In this document: piece by piece, positions 7,646 through 16,427 of the stretch
Layout of the letters: every line of letters starts with the position of its first letter
How positions within the stretch are numbered: position 1 is the stretch's first letter
From: Streptosporangiaceae bacterium
GTDB taxonomy: Bacteria; Actinomycetota; Actinomycetes; Streptosporangiales; Streptosporangiaceae
Assembly: GCA_019239975.1 (NCBI GenBank)
Contig: JAFAZE010000143.1
Span: forward strand, 1-64,000
Direction of reading: 5' to 3'
Length of the DNA: 64,000 bases
The notes under the pieces: model-generated
Database searches by the model: none
What the model saw: the letters and a program-made list of their open reading frames with translations, nothing else
What the model was told of the DNA's origin: nothing
Made by a program: the position numbers and the translations under genes

Positions 7646-8608
7646 ATGCGAGTGTTCGTCGCGGGCGCCGCGGGCGTCATGGGGCAGCGCCTCGTCCCCC
7701 TGCTGACGGAGGCCGGGCATGAGGTGACCGGCTCGACGCGGTCCGCGGGCAGGGCCGACGCGATCCGGCGGCTCGGCGCCACGCCGGTGATCGCGGACGG
7801 CCTCGACGCCGAGGGCGTGGGTGGCGCTGTCGGCCAGGCCCAGCCTGAGGTGATCATCCACCAGATGACCGCGCTGAGCTCGATGCGGAACTTCCGCAGG
7901 TTCGACAGGGAGTTCGCGGCCACGAACCGGCTGCGGACGGCGGGGACCGACAACCTGCTGGCGGCCGCCCGGGCCGCCGGGACCGGGCGCTTCATCGCGC
8001 AGAGCTACACCGGCTGGCCGAACATCCGCGAAGGCGGCCCGGTCAAGACCGAGGAGGACCAGCTCGACCCGCACCCCCCGGCCGCGATGGCCGAGTCGCT
8101 GCGGGCGATCCGCCACGTCGAGCGGGCGGTATCGGCGTTCCCCGGCGGGGTCGTGCTCCGGTACGGCGGCTTCTACGGCCCGGGCGCGTCGGAAAGCCTG
8201 CTCGGCCCGGTGCGCAAGCGGCAGATGCCGGTCATCGGCGGGGGCACGGGCATCTGGTCGTTCTGCCAGATCGAGGACGCCGCCGCCGCGACCGTCGCGG
8301 CGGTGACCCGCGGCGCACCGGGTATCTACAACATCGTGGACGACGAGCCGGCACCGGTCGCGGAGTGGCTGCCGTTCCTGGCCAGGTGTCTCGGCGCGAA
8401 GCCGCCGCTGCGCGTCCCGGCTTGGCTGGGACGGCTGCTGGCGGGCGAGGCCGTCGTGTCGCTGATGACCCAGACACGCGGGTCGTCGAACGAGAAGGCG
8501 AAGCGCGAGCTCGGCTGGTCGCCGCGGTACGCGAGCTGGCGGGACGGGTTCCCGGCGTGGACCGGGACGTCGCCGGCGCCGAGGGCAGTCCGTGACAATG
8601 CCGCGTGA
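7646..8608 (+). CDS. NAD(P)-dependent epimerase/dehydratase family protein
   Basis: The 320-residue short-chain extended reductase has an N-terminal Rossmann motif FVAGAAGVMGQRLV (residues 3-16), an RYGGFYGPGA stretch near residue 170 and a C-terminal substrate-binding half. The classic YxxxK pair is not obvious; the central catalytic segment reads AQSYTGWPN. It may therefore act as an atypical reductase or a binding protein. ATG 7646 has a good GGAGGT eight bases upstream. ECF41 sigma factors are known to sit beside carboxymuconolactone decarboxylase, oxidoreductase or epimerase genes. This one has the matching promoter, so it is probably the main target of the neighbouring sigma factor. Its 3' end overlaps the second sigma gene by 17 bases. 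The substrate is unknown. Confidence 0.88.
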   Translation: MRVFVAGAAGVMGQRLVPLLTEAGHEVTGSTRSAGRADAIRRLGATPVIADGLDAEGVGGAVGQAQPEVIIHQMTALSSMRNFRRFDREFAATNRLRTAGTDNLLAAARAAGTGRFIAQSYTGWPNIREGGPVKTEEDQLDPHPPAAMAESLRAIRHVERAVSAFPGGVVLRYGGFYGPGASESLLGPVRKRQMPVIGGGTGIWSFCQIEDAAAATVAAVTRGAPGIYNIVDDEPAPVAEWLPFLARCLGAKPPLRVPAWLGRLLAGEAVVSLMTQTRGSSNEKAKRELGWSPRYASWRDGFPAWTGTSPAPRAVRDNAA

Positions 8609-9704
8609 CGCAGCGCCCGTGGCGGGGCCGGCGGGGTCGGCCGGGCCGGCCGAGGAGGGCCGCTACCAGGAGCTGAGGCCGCTGATGTTCTCGATCGCGT
8701 ACCGGATGACCGGGTCGGTAGGTGACGCGGAGGACGTCGTCCAGGAGGCGTTCCTCGGGCTGACCCGTGCGCTGGCCGAGGGCACCGTGGTGGAGTCGCC
8801 GAAGGCGTACCTCGCCGCCGCCACCACGCGGCACGCGATCAACTACCTCAGGTCGGCGCGGGTGCGGCGGGAATCGTACGTCGGCACCTGGCTGCCCGAG
8901 CCGCTGGTCGCCGATGACCGGCCCGGCCCGGCGGAGCGCGCGGAGATGGCCGATTCGCTGTCGATGGCCTTCCTCGTGCTGCTGGAGAGCCTGTCTCCGG
9001 TGGAGCGCGCGGTGTTCCTGCTGCGCGAGGTGTTCGGCTACGACTACGAGGAGGTGGCGCGGATCGTCGGGAAGAGCGAGCAGAACTGCCGCCAGATCTT
9101 CGCGCGCGCCCGGCGGCGCATCGGCGACCGGCGGCCCCGCTTCGAGTCGTCCAGGGCCCAGGGCGAGGAACTGGCGCGCCGCTTCTTCGCGGCCGCGGCC
9201 GGCGGGGAGATGAACTCGCTGCTCGAGATGCTCTCCCCGGACGTGGTCTTCTACGGGGACGGCGGCGGGAAGGCGACGGCGCTGCGCGAGCCGGTCCGCG
9301 GCCCGGTGCGGGTCGCCCGGTTCATCGCCGGGCTGTTCCGGCGCGGCCTCCAGCTGGAGGTGAGCTTCCGGCCGGCCTGGGTGAACGGCCAGCCCGGGGG
9401 AGTGGCTCTCGACGGCGACGGCCGGGTGATAGAGGTCTTCGTGCTTGACATCGCCGACGGGACAGTGCAGGCGATCAGGGGCGTGGTGAATCCCGACAAG
9501 CTGGGCCATCTCGGGCCGGTCTCGGATCTGGCGCTGCGCAGACGGGAGGACTTAGCCTGTCCGCCATGGCCACCGATTTCACCGAGGAGACCGCCGCATC
9601 CGCGGTCGTGGAAAGCTTCGCCGCCACGCCCGGCCCGCGGCTGCGGGAGATCCTGTCCAGCCTGGCCGGGCACCTGCACGCGTTCGTGCGCGAGGTTGAG
9701 CTGA
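8592..9704 (+). CDS. ECF41 family sigma factor, copy 2, with run-on C-terminus
   Basis: This is a close paralogue of the sigma factor at 6629: both share PLMFSIAYRMTGSV, RSARVRRESYVGTWLPEP and SLSPVERAVFLLREVFGY. It has sigma regions 2 and 4 plus the SnoaL-like domain with a canonical DGGGK motif (YGDGGGKATA) and NPDKL. GTG 8592 lies inside the 3' end of the epimerase gene (17-base overlap), so translation is coupled. The copy-1 protein ends 17 residues after NPDKL. This frame continues about 60 residues beyond NPDKL, the last 45 or so overlapping the dioxygenase gene in another frame. The tail is Pro/Arg-rich and probably not functional; the ancestral stop seems lost. Confidence 0.9.
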   Translation: MTMPRDAAPVAGPAGSAGPAEEGRYQELRPLMFSIAYRMTGSVGDAEDVVQEAFLGLTRALAEGTVVESPKAYLAAATTRHAINYLRSARVRRESYVGTWLPEPLVADDRPGPAERAEMADSLSMAFLVLLESLSPVERAVFLLREVFGYDYEEVARIVGKSEQNCRQIFARARRRIGDRRPRFESSRAQGEELARRFFAAAAGGEMNSLLEMLSPDVVFYGDGGGKATALREPVRGPVRVARFIAGLFRRGLQLEVSFRPAWVNGQPGGVALDGDGRVIEVFVLDIADGTVQAIRGVVNPDKLGHLGPVSDLALRRREDLACPPWPPISPRRPPHPRSWKASPPRPARGCGRSCPAWPGTCTRSCARLS

Positions 9705-10432
9705 CCATACCCGAATGGGAACAGGCGATCGCCTTCCTGACCGCGGCCGGGCAGAAGTGCGACGACGAGCGGCAGGAGTTCATCCTGCTGTCCGACGTGC
9801 TCGGGGTCTCCATGCTCGTGGAGACGATCAACAACCGCTCCGGCGGGGCCACCGAGTCAACGGTTCTCGGCCCGTTCCACGTCGTCGAGTCGCCACGCCG
9901 TCAGCTTGGCGACAGCATCGACCAGGTGGGCGCCGGGCCGCCGTGCGTGGTGACCGGGCGGGTGCTGTCGGCCTCGGGCGCCCCGGTCCCGGGCGCCTCG
10001 CTGGACGTGTGGCAGGCCAACGACCAGGGCTTCTACGACGTGCAGCAGCCGGGCGTGCAGCCCAGGGCCAACGGCAGGGGACTGTTCACCGCGGACGCCG
10101 ACGGCGCCTTCTGGTTCCGCACGATCGTGCCCTCGCACTACCCGATCCCGACGGACGGCCCGGTCGGCTCGCTGCTGAACGCGACGCGCCGTCACCCGTA
10201 CCGGCCCGCGCACATCCACTTCATCGTGACCGCGCCCGGGTACCGCCCGCTCACAACGCACATCTTCGTGGCGGGCAGCGAGTACATCGAGTCCGACGCG
10301 GTGTTCGCGGTCAAGAAGAGCCTGATCACCGAGTTCGCGGCCGTCGATGACCCGTCGCTGGCCGCCGGGTACGGGATCGCAAACCCGTTCCGCCTGGCGA
10401 ACTTCGACATCGTCCTCCGGCCGGTGCCCTGA
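9566..10432 (+). CDS. intradiol ring-cleavage dioxygenase (catechol/hydroxyquinol 1,2-dioxygenase type)
   Basis: The enzyme family splits catechol-like rings between the two hydroxyls with Fe(III) and O2 to give muconate-type acids. The 288-residue product has the helical N-terminal dimerisation domain (residues about 20-100) and the beta-sandwich catalytic domain. Iron ligands are visible as Tyr in PSHYPIPTDGPVG, a second Tyr in HPYRPAHIHF and the two His of PAHIHF. The N-terminal helical domain indicates catechol or hydroxyquinol substrates rather than protocatechuate. ATG 9566 lies 139 bases inside the preceding sigma ORF on the same strand. The conserved N-terminus begins at this start, so the overlap is genuine. 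It may belong to the ECF41 operon and respond to aromatic or oxidative stress. Confidence 0.9.
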   Translation: MATDFTEETAASAVVESFAATPGPRLREILSSLAGHLHAFVREVELTIPEWEQAIAFLTAAGQKCDDERQEFILLSDVLGVSMLVETINNRSGGATESTVLGPFHVVESPRRQLGDSIDQVGAGPPCVVTGRVLSASGAPVPGASLDVWQANDQGFYDVQQPGVQPRANGRGLFTADADGAFWFRTIVPSHYPIPTDGPVGSLLNATRRHPYRPAHIHFIVTAPGYRPLTTHIFVAGSEYIESDAVFAVKKSLITEFAAVDDPSLAAGYGIANPFRLANFDIVLRPVP

Positions 10433-10519
10433 CGCCCAGCGGCCGAGCACCGCGGCTGGGCGGCGGAGCACCGCGGCTGGGCGGCGCAGCACCGCGGTTC
10501 AGCGGCCGAGCGCGGCGAC
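10433..10519. repeat. tandem GC-rich repeats between convergent genes
   Basis: Units of about 24 bp (GGCGGAGCACCGCGGCTG variants) are repeated three times. They are followed by a duplicated CAGCGGCCGAGCGCGGCG that copies the 3' end of the minus-strand gene including its stop. It fills the whole convergent gap and may form hairpins acting as a two-way terminator. Confidence 0.7.
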
Positions 10520-11437
10520 TCAGCGGCCGAGCGCGGCGGCTAGCGCGGGGCCGGCGTCGGGGTACCGGAACTGGTAGCCGGCCGCGAGCAGGCGCTCCGG
10601 AACGACCCGGGCACTGCCCAGCAGCTCGGATGACATCTCGCCGAGCGCGAGCCGCAGCACGGGGGCCGGTATGCGGAACCAGCGCGGATCCGGGCGCCCG
10701 AAGACGCGGTGGAGCGCCGCGGTGAACTCGGAGTTCGTCACCGGGTTCGGGGCGGTCAGGTTGAAGGGGCCGCCGGAGTCCGGGCTGGAGAGCAGGAACC
10801 GGATGGCGCCCACCTCGTCGGCGACCGCGATCCAGCTCATCACCTGCTCGCCGGTCCCGAACCTCGGGAGCAGCCCCCACCGGGCGAGCGGCGCCAGCCT
10901 GCTGAGAATGCCGCCACGGCCGTCGAGCACCAGCCCGCTGCGCACGTGCACGACGCGGATGCCCGCGTCGCGCGCCGGGTCCGCGGCCGCCTCCCAGTCC
11001 CGCACCAGCTTCCCGAGGAAGCCGCTGGCCGCGGCCGGCGCCTGCTCGGTGACCTCGCGTCCCCCGGTGTCGCCGTACCAGCCGATCGCGGACGCGGCGA
11101 GCAGGACGGCGGGCTTGGGGCTGAGCCGGGAGAGCGCCCCGGCCAGCGCCCGGGTGCCCAGGACCCGGCTGGCCCGGATCTCGGCCTTGCGGCGGCGGGT
11201 CCACAGCCGGTCGCCTATGCCGACGCCCGCCAGGTGCACGAAGGCCTCGGTGCCCTCCAGGGCGCCCGCGGCGGGGCCGCCGAGCCCGGCGTCGGCGGCC
11301 CGGGGATCCCAGCGCACCTCGGCGGCACCGCGCGGCGACCGCCTGACCAGGCGGATGACCTCGTGGCCGTCCGCGCGCAGGCTCGCCGCCAGCGCGGTGC
11401 CGATCAGCCCGGACGAGCCTGTGATCGCCACCTTCAT
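10520..11437 (-). CDS. TIGR01777 family epimerase-like protein
   Basis: The 305-residue protein begins with the Rossmann signature VAITGSSGLIGTAL. It also carries the family blocks AFVHLAGVGIGDRLWTRRRKAE, SAIGWYGDTG, WEAAADPA and SWIAVADEVGAI, which define TIGR01777 (YfcH/SDR39U1-like) proteins. These are cytosolic nucleotide-binding proteins of unsettled substrate. It is the last gene of the minus-strand block pepA, lpdA, E2, TIGR01777, which is co-oriented with lipB. Between it and lipB the plus-strand ECF41 genes interrupt the series. ATG 11435-11437 starts the Rossmann motif directly. Only 56 bases separate it from the E2 stop, so co-transcription is likely. Confidence 0.92.
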   Translation of the reverse strand: MKVAITGSSGLIGTALAASLRADGHEVIRLVRRSPRGAAEVRWDPRAADAGLGGPAAGALEGTEAFVHLAGVGIGDRLWTRRRKAEIRASRVLGTRALAGALSRLSPKPAVLLAASAIGWYGDTGGREVTEQAPAAASGFLGKLVRDWEAAADPARDAGIRVVHVRSGLVLDGRGGILSRLAPLARWGLLPRFGTGEQVMSWIAVADEVGAIRFLLSSPDSGGPFNLTAPNPVTNSEFTAALHRVFGRPDPRWFRIPAPVLRLALGEMSSELLGSARVVPERLLAAGYQFRYPDAGPALAAALGR

Positions 11438-11493
11438 GGGCGCTTGCTCCGGTGCAATCCTCGGCTACACCTCAGCTCTCAGCCTTCTCACCC

Positions 11494-13272
11494 CTAAAGC
11501 CCGAGTTCCGCCTCGAACGAGCCCTCCTCGAGCCGGTTCTTCACCGTCGTGAGGAACCGGGCGGCGTCCGCGCCGTCGACGAGCCGGTGATCGTAGGTGA
11601 GCGCCAGGTAGACCATGGAGCGCACGGCTATCACCTCGCCGAGCGCCGGATCCTCCACCACCACGGGGCGCTTGATCACCGTGCCGGTGCCGAGGATCGC
11701 CACCTGCGGCTGGTTGATGATCGGCGTGTCGAACAGCGCGCCGCGGCTGCCGGTGTTTGTCAGCGTGAACGAGCCACCGGCGAGCTCGTCGGGGCCGACC
11801 TGGCCGGACCTGGTGCGCTGCGCCAGGTCGCTGATCTTCCTGGCCAGGCCCCCGATGTTCAGGTCGCCCGCGCTGTGGATCACCGGGACCATGAGGCCGC
11901 GCTCGGTGTCCACGGCCACGCCCAGGTGTTCGGCGTCGTGGTAGGTGACCTGCGCGTTCTCCGCGTCGATGACGGCGTTGAGCTTGGGGTGGACCTTCAG
12001 CGCCTCGATGGCGGCGAGCGCGAAGAACGGCAGGAACGTCAGCTTGACGCCCTCCCGCGCCTCGAAGTCGCGCTTGGCCCGCTCCCTGAGCCGGGCGATA
12101 GCGGTCACGTCGGCCTCGACGACGGTGGTGAGCTGGGCCGAAGTCTGCAGCGACTCGACCATGCGCTGCGCGATCAGCTGCCGCGGCCGGGACATCCGCT
12201 GCGTCGTCCCGCGCAGGGAGGAGGGCACGATGGCGGGCCGTGCCGCCGGCGCCGGCGCGACCGGCCCTGGCGCCGGCTCCGGAGCGCTGCCCGCGGCGGG
12301 TGCCGCGGCAGGCGGCTCGGCCGCCTGTGCCCGGGCCGCGGCCTCCGCCGCCCGCTGCGCCCGGGCGGCCTCGAGAACGTCCTGCTTGCGAATCCGGCCG
12401 CCTACGCCGGTCCCGGTAATGCTGTCGAGAGAGACCGAGTGCTCGGCGGCGAGCTTGCGCACCAGCGGCGTGACGTAGGGCGCGTCGCCGCTGGCCGGAA
12501 GCTGGGTGGGCGGCTCGTAGCCGGATGGGGCCCGCGCGGGCTCCGGCGCCTCGGGTGCCCAGGCCGGCGGAGCGGTGGAAGCCGCTGGAGCGGGAGCCTG
12601 AGCCTGAGCGGGAGCCTGAGCCTGAGCCTGAGCGGGGGCCTGAGCCTGAGCCTGAGACTGAGCGGGAGCCGGAGATGGTGGAGCCGGGGGGGCGGCCGGC
12701 GGCGGCGCCGCGGGACCGGGGCTCCACGCGGACCAGGTGGGAGCCGCGGGCGCCGGGGTCCCGGCCGTGCCGTCGCCCGGGCCACCCGAATACGGCGACC
12801 CAGAATACGGCGACTCCGGGTACGGCGAGGCCCCGGCAGGAGCGGGCGCGGCGGGGGCGGCCGGGGCGGCCGTCTCCGAAGGCCCACCCGACGCGGCTGG
12901 AGCCGCTTCCCCGGAAGCCTCGGGTGCCTCGGAGGACGCGGACGTCTCGGACGGCGCGGACGCCTCGGGTGCCTCGGACGGCGCTGACTGCGCGGGTGCG
13001 GCCTCGGGCGCGGCACCGCCGCCGGCGGCCGCCTGCTCGTCCTCGATCACCGCGAGCTGCGCGCCGACGGCGACCGTCTCGTCCTCGTCAACCACGATGC
13101 CGCGGAGAACGCCGGACGCCGGGGAGGGGATCTCGGTGTCCACCTTGTCCGTTGACACCTCCAGCAGCGGCTCGTCCGCCTCCACGCGCTCGCCCTCCTT
13201 CTTCAGCCAGCGCGTGACGGTGCCCTCGGTGACGCTCTCGCCGAGCTGGGGCATGGATACGGAGACCGACAT
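11494..13272 (-). CDS. sucB: 2-oxoglutarate dehydrogenase E2 component (dihydrolipoamide succinyltransferase)
   Basis: E2 carries acyl groups on lipoate between E1 and E3 in the TCA-cycle complex. The 592-residue product has one N-terminal lipoyl domain (residues 1-78, lipoyl lysine in STDKVDTE), and a linker of about 200 residues very rich in Ala, Pro, Gln and Ser. A peripheral subunit-binding domain (residues about 258-295, YVTPLVRKLAAEHSV) follows, then a second Ala/Pro linker and the catalytic domain ending with YDHRLVDGADAARF. The last holds the active-site His and Asp-Gly. The linker is coded partly by hexanucleotide repeats around 12590-12670. It is followed on the same strand by the TIGR01777 gene and preceded by lpdA only 14 bases away. 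It may serve several 2-oxoacid dehydrogenases, as is known in some actinobacteria. Confidence 0.95.
   Translation of the reverse strand: MSVSVSMPQLGESVTEGTVTRWLKKEGERVEADEPLLEVSTDKVDTEIPSPASGVLRGIVVDEDETVAVGAQLAVIEDEQAAAGGGAAPEAAPAQSAPSEAPEASAPSETSASSEAPEASGEAAPAASGGPSETAAPAAPAAPAPAGASPYPESPYSGSPYSGGPGDGTAGTPAPAAPTWSAWSPGPAAPPPAAPPAPPSPAPAQSQAQAQAPAQAQAQAPAQAQAPAPAASTAPPAWAPEAPEPARAPSGYEPPTQLPASGDAPYVTPLVRKLAAEHSVSLDSITGTGVGGRIRKQDVLEAARAQRAAEAAARAQAAEPPAAAPAAGSAPEPAPGPVAPAPAARPAIVPSSLRGTTQRMSRPRQLIAQRMVESLQTSAQLTTVVEADVTAIARLRERAKRDFEAREGVKLTFLPFFALAAIEALKVHPKLNAVIDAENAQVTYHDAEHLGVAVDTERGLMVPVIHSAGDLNIGGLARKISDLAQRTRSGQVGPDELAGGSFTLTNTGSRGALFDTPIINQPQVAILGTGTVIKRPVVVEDPALGEVIAVRSMVYLALTYDHRLVDGADAARFLTTVKNRLEEGSFEAELGL
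12590..12672. repeat. hexanucleotide-type minisatellite in E2 linker
   Basis: GCCTGA/GCGGGA hexamers are repeated in tandem and encode alternating Pro-Ala-Gln residues of the flexible inter-domain linker. All units keep the reading frame. Confidence 0.75.
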
Positions 13273-13286
13273 TTTCCCGTGACTCC

Positions 13287-14675
13287 TTATGCGTGAAAGT
13301 GCAGCGGCTTGCCGGCGAGAGCGAGGTGCGCCTCGCCGATGATCTCGGACTGGGTGGGATGCGGGTGGATCAGCTGGGCCACGTCCGAGGGTTCCGCGTC
13401 CCAGTTGAAGATCAGCTGCCCTTCGGCGATCAGCTCGCCCACCCTGCTGCCGACGAGGTGAATGCCGAGCACGCGCCCGGGCCCGTTCGGCCCCTGCTCC
13501 GCGATGACCTTTGCCGATCCCTGGGTCTGCAGGATGACGCTCCGGCCGTTGGCGCCCAGCGGGTAGGTCAGCTCGGTGACGTTGAGCTCGCGCTCGGCCA
13601 CCTGCGCGGAGGTGAGGCCCACCGACGCGACCTCGGGGTCGCTGTAGGTGATCCGCGGCACGCCGTCGTAGTCGACCGGCTTCACGTCGAGCCCGCTCAC
13701 CCGCTCGGCGACCAGGATCCCCTCGGCGAAGCCAACGTGTGCGAGCTGCGGCGTGGGGATGAGGTCGCCCACCGCGGAGATCGTCGGCACGTTTGTGCGG
13801 CAGAGCGGGTCGACGGTGACGAAGCCGCGGTCGACGGCGACACCGTTTTCCTCATAGCCGAGCCCGGCCGAGACCGGCCCGCGGCCGACCGCGACGAGCA
13901 GCACCTCGGCGTCTAGCGTCTTGCCGCCGGTGAGCGTCACGGTCACGCCGGCCTCGCTTTCCTTGACGGACTCGAACCGTGAGCTGAGCTCGAACCGGAT
14001 TCCGCGGCGGCGGAACGCGCGCTGCAGCGCCTTCGCGCTGTCCTCGTCCTCCAGCGGAAGAAGCTGCGGCATCATCTCCACGATCGTGACGTCCGCGCCG
14101 AACGACCGCCACACGCTCGCGAACTCGACGCCGATGACGCCGCCGCCGAGGATGATCGCCGAGCTGGGCACCCGGTCCAGCTTCAGCACGTCGTCCGAAG
14201 TGATCACGCGCGTGCCGTCGATGTCCAGCCCGGGCAGGGAGCGCGGCACCGAGCCGGTGGCGAGCACGATGTGGTCGCCCTCGTAGACCGCGTCGCCGGC
14301 CTGGACCTGTGTTGGTGAGACGAGCCGCCCGTCGCCGGAGACGGTATCGATCTTCCGGCTGGCTATCGTCGACTGCAGGCCCTTCCACAGCCGGTCGACG
14401 ACCGATCCCTGGTACGCGAGCACGCCGGGCATGTCGATGCCCTCGAACGAGGTCCGGATGCCGAACTTCTCGCTCTCCCTCGACTGGTCGGCTATCTCCG
14501 CCGCGTGCAGCAGTGCCTTGGTCGGGATGCACCCGCGGTGCAGGCAGGTCCCCCCGACCTTGTCCTTCTCGATCAGCGCCACGCGCTTGCCGAGTTCGGC
14601 CGCGCGCAGCGCACAGGCGTAGCCGCCGCTGCCGCCGCCCAGCACGACGATGTCGTAACGGCCGCCGTCTGCCAC
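13287..14675 (-). CDS. lpdA: dihydrolipoyl dehydrogenase (E3)
   Basis: E3 re-oxidises dihydrolipoamide with FAD and NAD+ for 2-oxoacid dehydrogenase complexes and glycine cleavage. The sequence shows the FAD-binding GGGSGGYACALRAAELG near the start and the redox disulfide GGTCLHRGCIPTK. The NAD-binding ILGGGVIGVEFASVW (near residue 180) and the C-terminal dimer motif HPHPTQSE with the catalytic His also fit. GTG 14673-14675 is preferred because AAGGAG lies six bases upstream; an in-frame ATG at 14708 lacks such a site and would add 11 residues. Length (462) is typical. It lies between pepA and E2 in one apparent operon. It could also supply E3 activity to the E1 genes at 51887-54098, which have no E3 of their own. 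Confidence 0.95.
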   Translation of the reverse strand: MADGGRYDIVVLGGGSGGYACALRAAELGKRVALIEKDKVGGTCLHRGCIPTKALLHAAEIADQSRESEKFGIRTSFEGIDMPGVLAYQGSVVDRLWKGLQSTIASRKIDTVSGDGRLVSPTQVQAGDAVYEGDHIVLATGSVPRSLPGLDIDGTRVITSDDVLKLDRVPSSAIILGGGVIGVEFASVWRSFGADVTIVEMMPQLLPLEDEDSAKALQRAFRRRGIRFELSSRFESVKESEAGVTVTLTGGKTLDAEVLLVAVGRGPVSAGLGYEENGVAVDRGFVTVDPLCRTNVPTISAVGDLIPTPQLAHVGFAEGILVAERVSGLDVKPVDYDGVPRITYSDPEVASVGLTSAQVAERELNVTELTYPLGANGRSVILQTQGSAKVIAEQGPNGPGRVLGIHLVGSRVGELIAEGQLIFNWDAEPSDVAQLIHPHPTQSEIIGEAHLALAGKPLHFHA

Positions 14676-14723
14676 AGGTCGCTCCTTCGTTGCAGGTAAG
14701 TCCATCATTTCACTCGCCGGGCC

Positions 14724-16259
14724 TCAGCCGCCTGGGAGCCTGCCGTCCGCCACCTCCGCGGCGATCTGCACGAGCGCCCGGGCGGCGGCACCGGTACCGC
14801 CCTTGGGGGTATACCCGTAGGCCGAGCCATCATTGAAGGCGGGCCCGGCTATGTCGAGGTGCGCCCAGGCCACGCCCTCCGGCACGAACTCGCGCAGGAA
14901 CAGCCCGGCGACCAGCATGCCGCCGTTGCGGTCCGGCGCGACGTTGGTGAGGTCGGCGACGGTCGAGTCCAGTCCTTTGCGGAGCTCCGCCGGCAGCGGC
15001 ATGGGCCAGGCGGGCTCGCCGGCCTCCCGCATGGCGGTCGCCACGGCGGACGCCACCTCCTCGGCGCTGCCCATGACGCCGGCGGTGCGGCGGCCGAGGG
15101 CGACGACCTGCGCGCCGGTCAGCGTGGCGACGTCGACGAGCAGGTCCGGGTGATCGTCCGCGGACCTGGCGAGCACGTCGGCGAGCACGAGCCGTCCTTC
15201 CGCGTCGGTGTTGAGCACCTCCACGGTCTTGCCGCCGTGAATGGTGATGACGTCCGAGGGGCGCTGCGCCGCGCCGCCCGGCATATTCTCCGCGAGCGGC
15301 ATGTAGCCGACCACGTTCACGGGCAGCCCCAGCTCGGCGACGGCGGCGACCGCGGCCAGCACCGCGGCGGCGCCCCCCATGTCCGATTTCATCGTCTCCA
15401 TCGACTTCGGCGGCTTGAGGGAGAGCCCGCCCGAGTCGAAGGTGATCCCCTTACCCGCGAACACCACCGTCTTCGCAGCGCCCGGATGGCTGTACTCCAG
15501 CCGCACCAGGCGCGGCGGCCGCGCGGATCCCTGGCCGACGGCGAGGATGCCGCCGAAGCCGCCCGCGGCGAGTTCCTTCTCGTCCAGCACCTGGACCTCG
15601 ACACCGCTGGCCGCCCCGACGCGCGACGCCTCGCCCGCGAGGTCCGCGGGGGAGAGGTCACCGGGCGGGGTGTTGACGAGGTCCCGGGCAAGCGTGACGG
15701 CCCGGGCGAGCACGCGGGCCCGCCGCACCGCGGCCTCGTTGCCCGCGCCGGTGAGCAGGATCACCTCGGTGTCCGCCGTGGGGCCGCCGGAGCGGTACCG
15801 CCGGAACGCGTACCCGCCGAGCAGCGCGCCCGTAGCCACCGCCTCGGCCTCGGCCGGGTCCCGCGCGGGCAGGGCGACGGCGACCCGCTTCCCGCCGCTT
15901 CTCCCATTTTCTGACCGAACGGAACGTTTGTTCCCGTTCAGCTCCCTGATCGCCGCGCCGGCGGCGCGGCGCAGCAGTTCGGTGTCGAACGCGCCGGCCG
16001 CGGGGGCCGGCCCCAGTCCGACGGCGAGAACGACCCCGGCGGGAAGCCGGCCGCCAGAAGGGATCTTGGTGAGCTCCTCCGGCTCGCCGGTCGCGCCGAG
16101 CGCGGTGAGCGTGCCCGTCAGGTCGCCGAGTGCCTCGCCGACCGCGTCCGCGCCTGGTGCGGCGCTTGGTCCGTCGGGGCTCTGGATGACCCCGATGACG
16201 AGGGCGTCCGCATCCGTGGTGCCGGGAGACGCCGGGCTGGTGGAAAGGGTGACCGTCAC
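14724..16259 (-). CDS. pepA: leucyl aminopeptidase (M17)
   Basis: M17 enzymes are cytosolic two-metal exopeptidases that remove N-terminal residues; many form hexamers. The 511-residue product has a poorly conserved N-terminal half and a catalytic half. The latter contains VFAGKGITFDSGG, SDMGGAAAVLA and the signature NTDAEGRLVLAD, which supplies metal ligands. GTG 16257-16259 (protein MTVTLSTSP) is the start. A TAACAT sequence seven bases upstream of it suggests a leaderless transcript. In related genomes pepA, lpdA and sucB stand in this order, and the spacings here (48 bases, then 14) support an operon. A low-complexity stretch of Arg/Lys/Gly near residue 115 is unusual but harmless. Confidence 0.95.
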   Translation of the reverse strand: MTVTLSTSPASPGTTDADALVIGVIQSPDGPSAAPGADAVGEALGDLTGTLTALGATGEPEELTKIPSGGRLPAGVVLAVGLGPAPAAGAFDTELLRRAAGAAIRELNGNKRSVRSENGRSGGKRVAVALPARDPAEAEAVATGALLGGYAFRRYRSGGPTADTEVILLTGAGNEAAVRRARVLARAVTLARDLVNTPPGDLSPADLAGEASRVGAASGVEVQVLDEKELAAGGFGGILAVGQGSARPPRLVRLEYSHPGAAKTVVFAGKGITFDSGGLSLKPPKSMETMKSDMGGAAAVLAAVAAVAELGLPVNVVGYMPLAENMPGGAAQRPSDVITIHGGKTVEVLNTDAEGRLVLADVLARSADDHPDLLVDVATLTGAQVVALGRRTAGVMGSAEEVASAVATAMREAGEPAWPMPLPAELRKGLDSTVADLTNVAPDRNGGMLVAGLFLREFVPEGVAWAHLDIAGPAFNDGSAYGYTPKGGTGAAARALVQIAAEVADGRLPGG

Positions 16260-16427
16260 CTAGCCGATGTTAGAGCACACTGAACGCTAACGCCCTCGGG
16301 CGCGGGACGCTGTATGGCCTGGTTCTTCTGTCCCGCCCCTCGGTTCCCTGCAGTACGCTTCCCCGCTCAGCCGCGAGCACGGGTAGGTTGCTCTCAGCAT
16401 CGTCCGCCGAAGCCGTAGGAGCACGTG

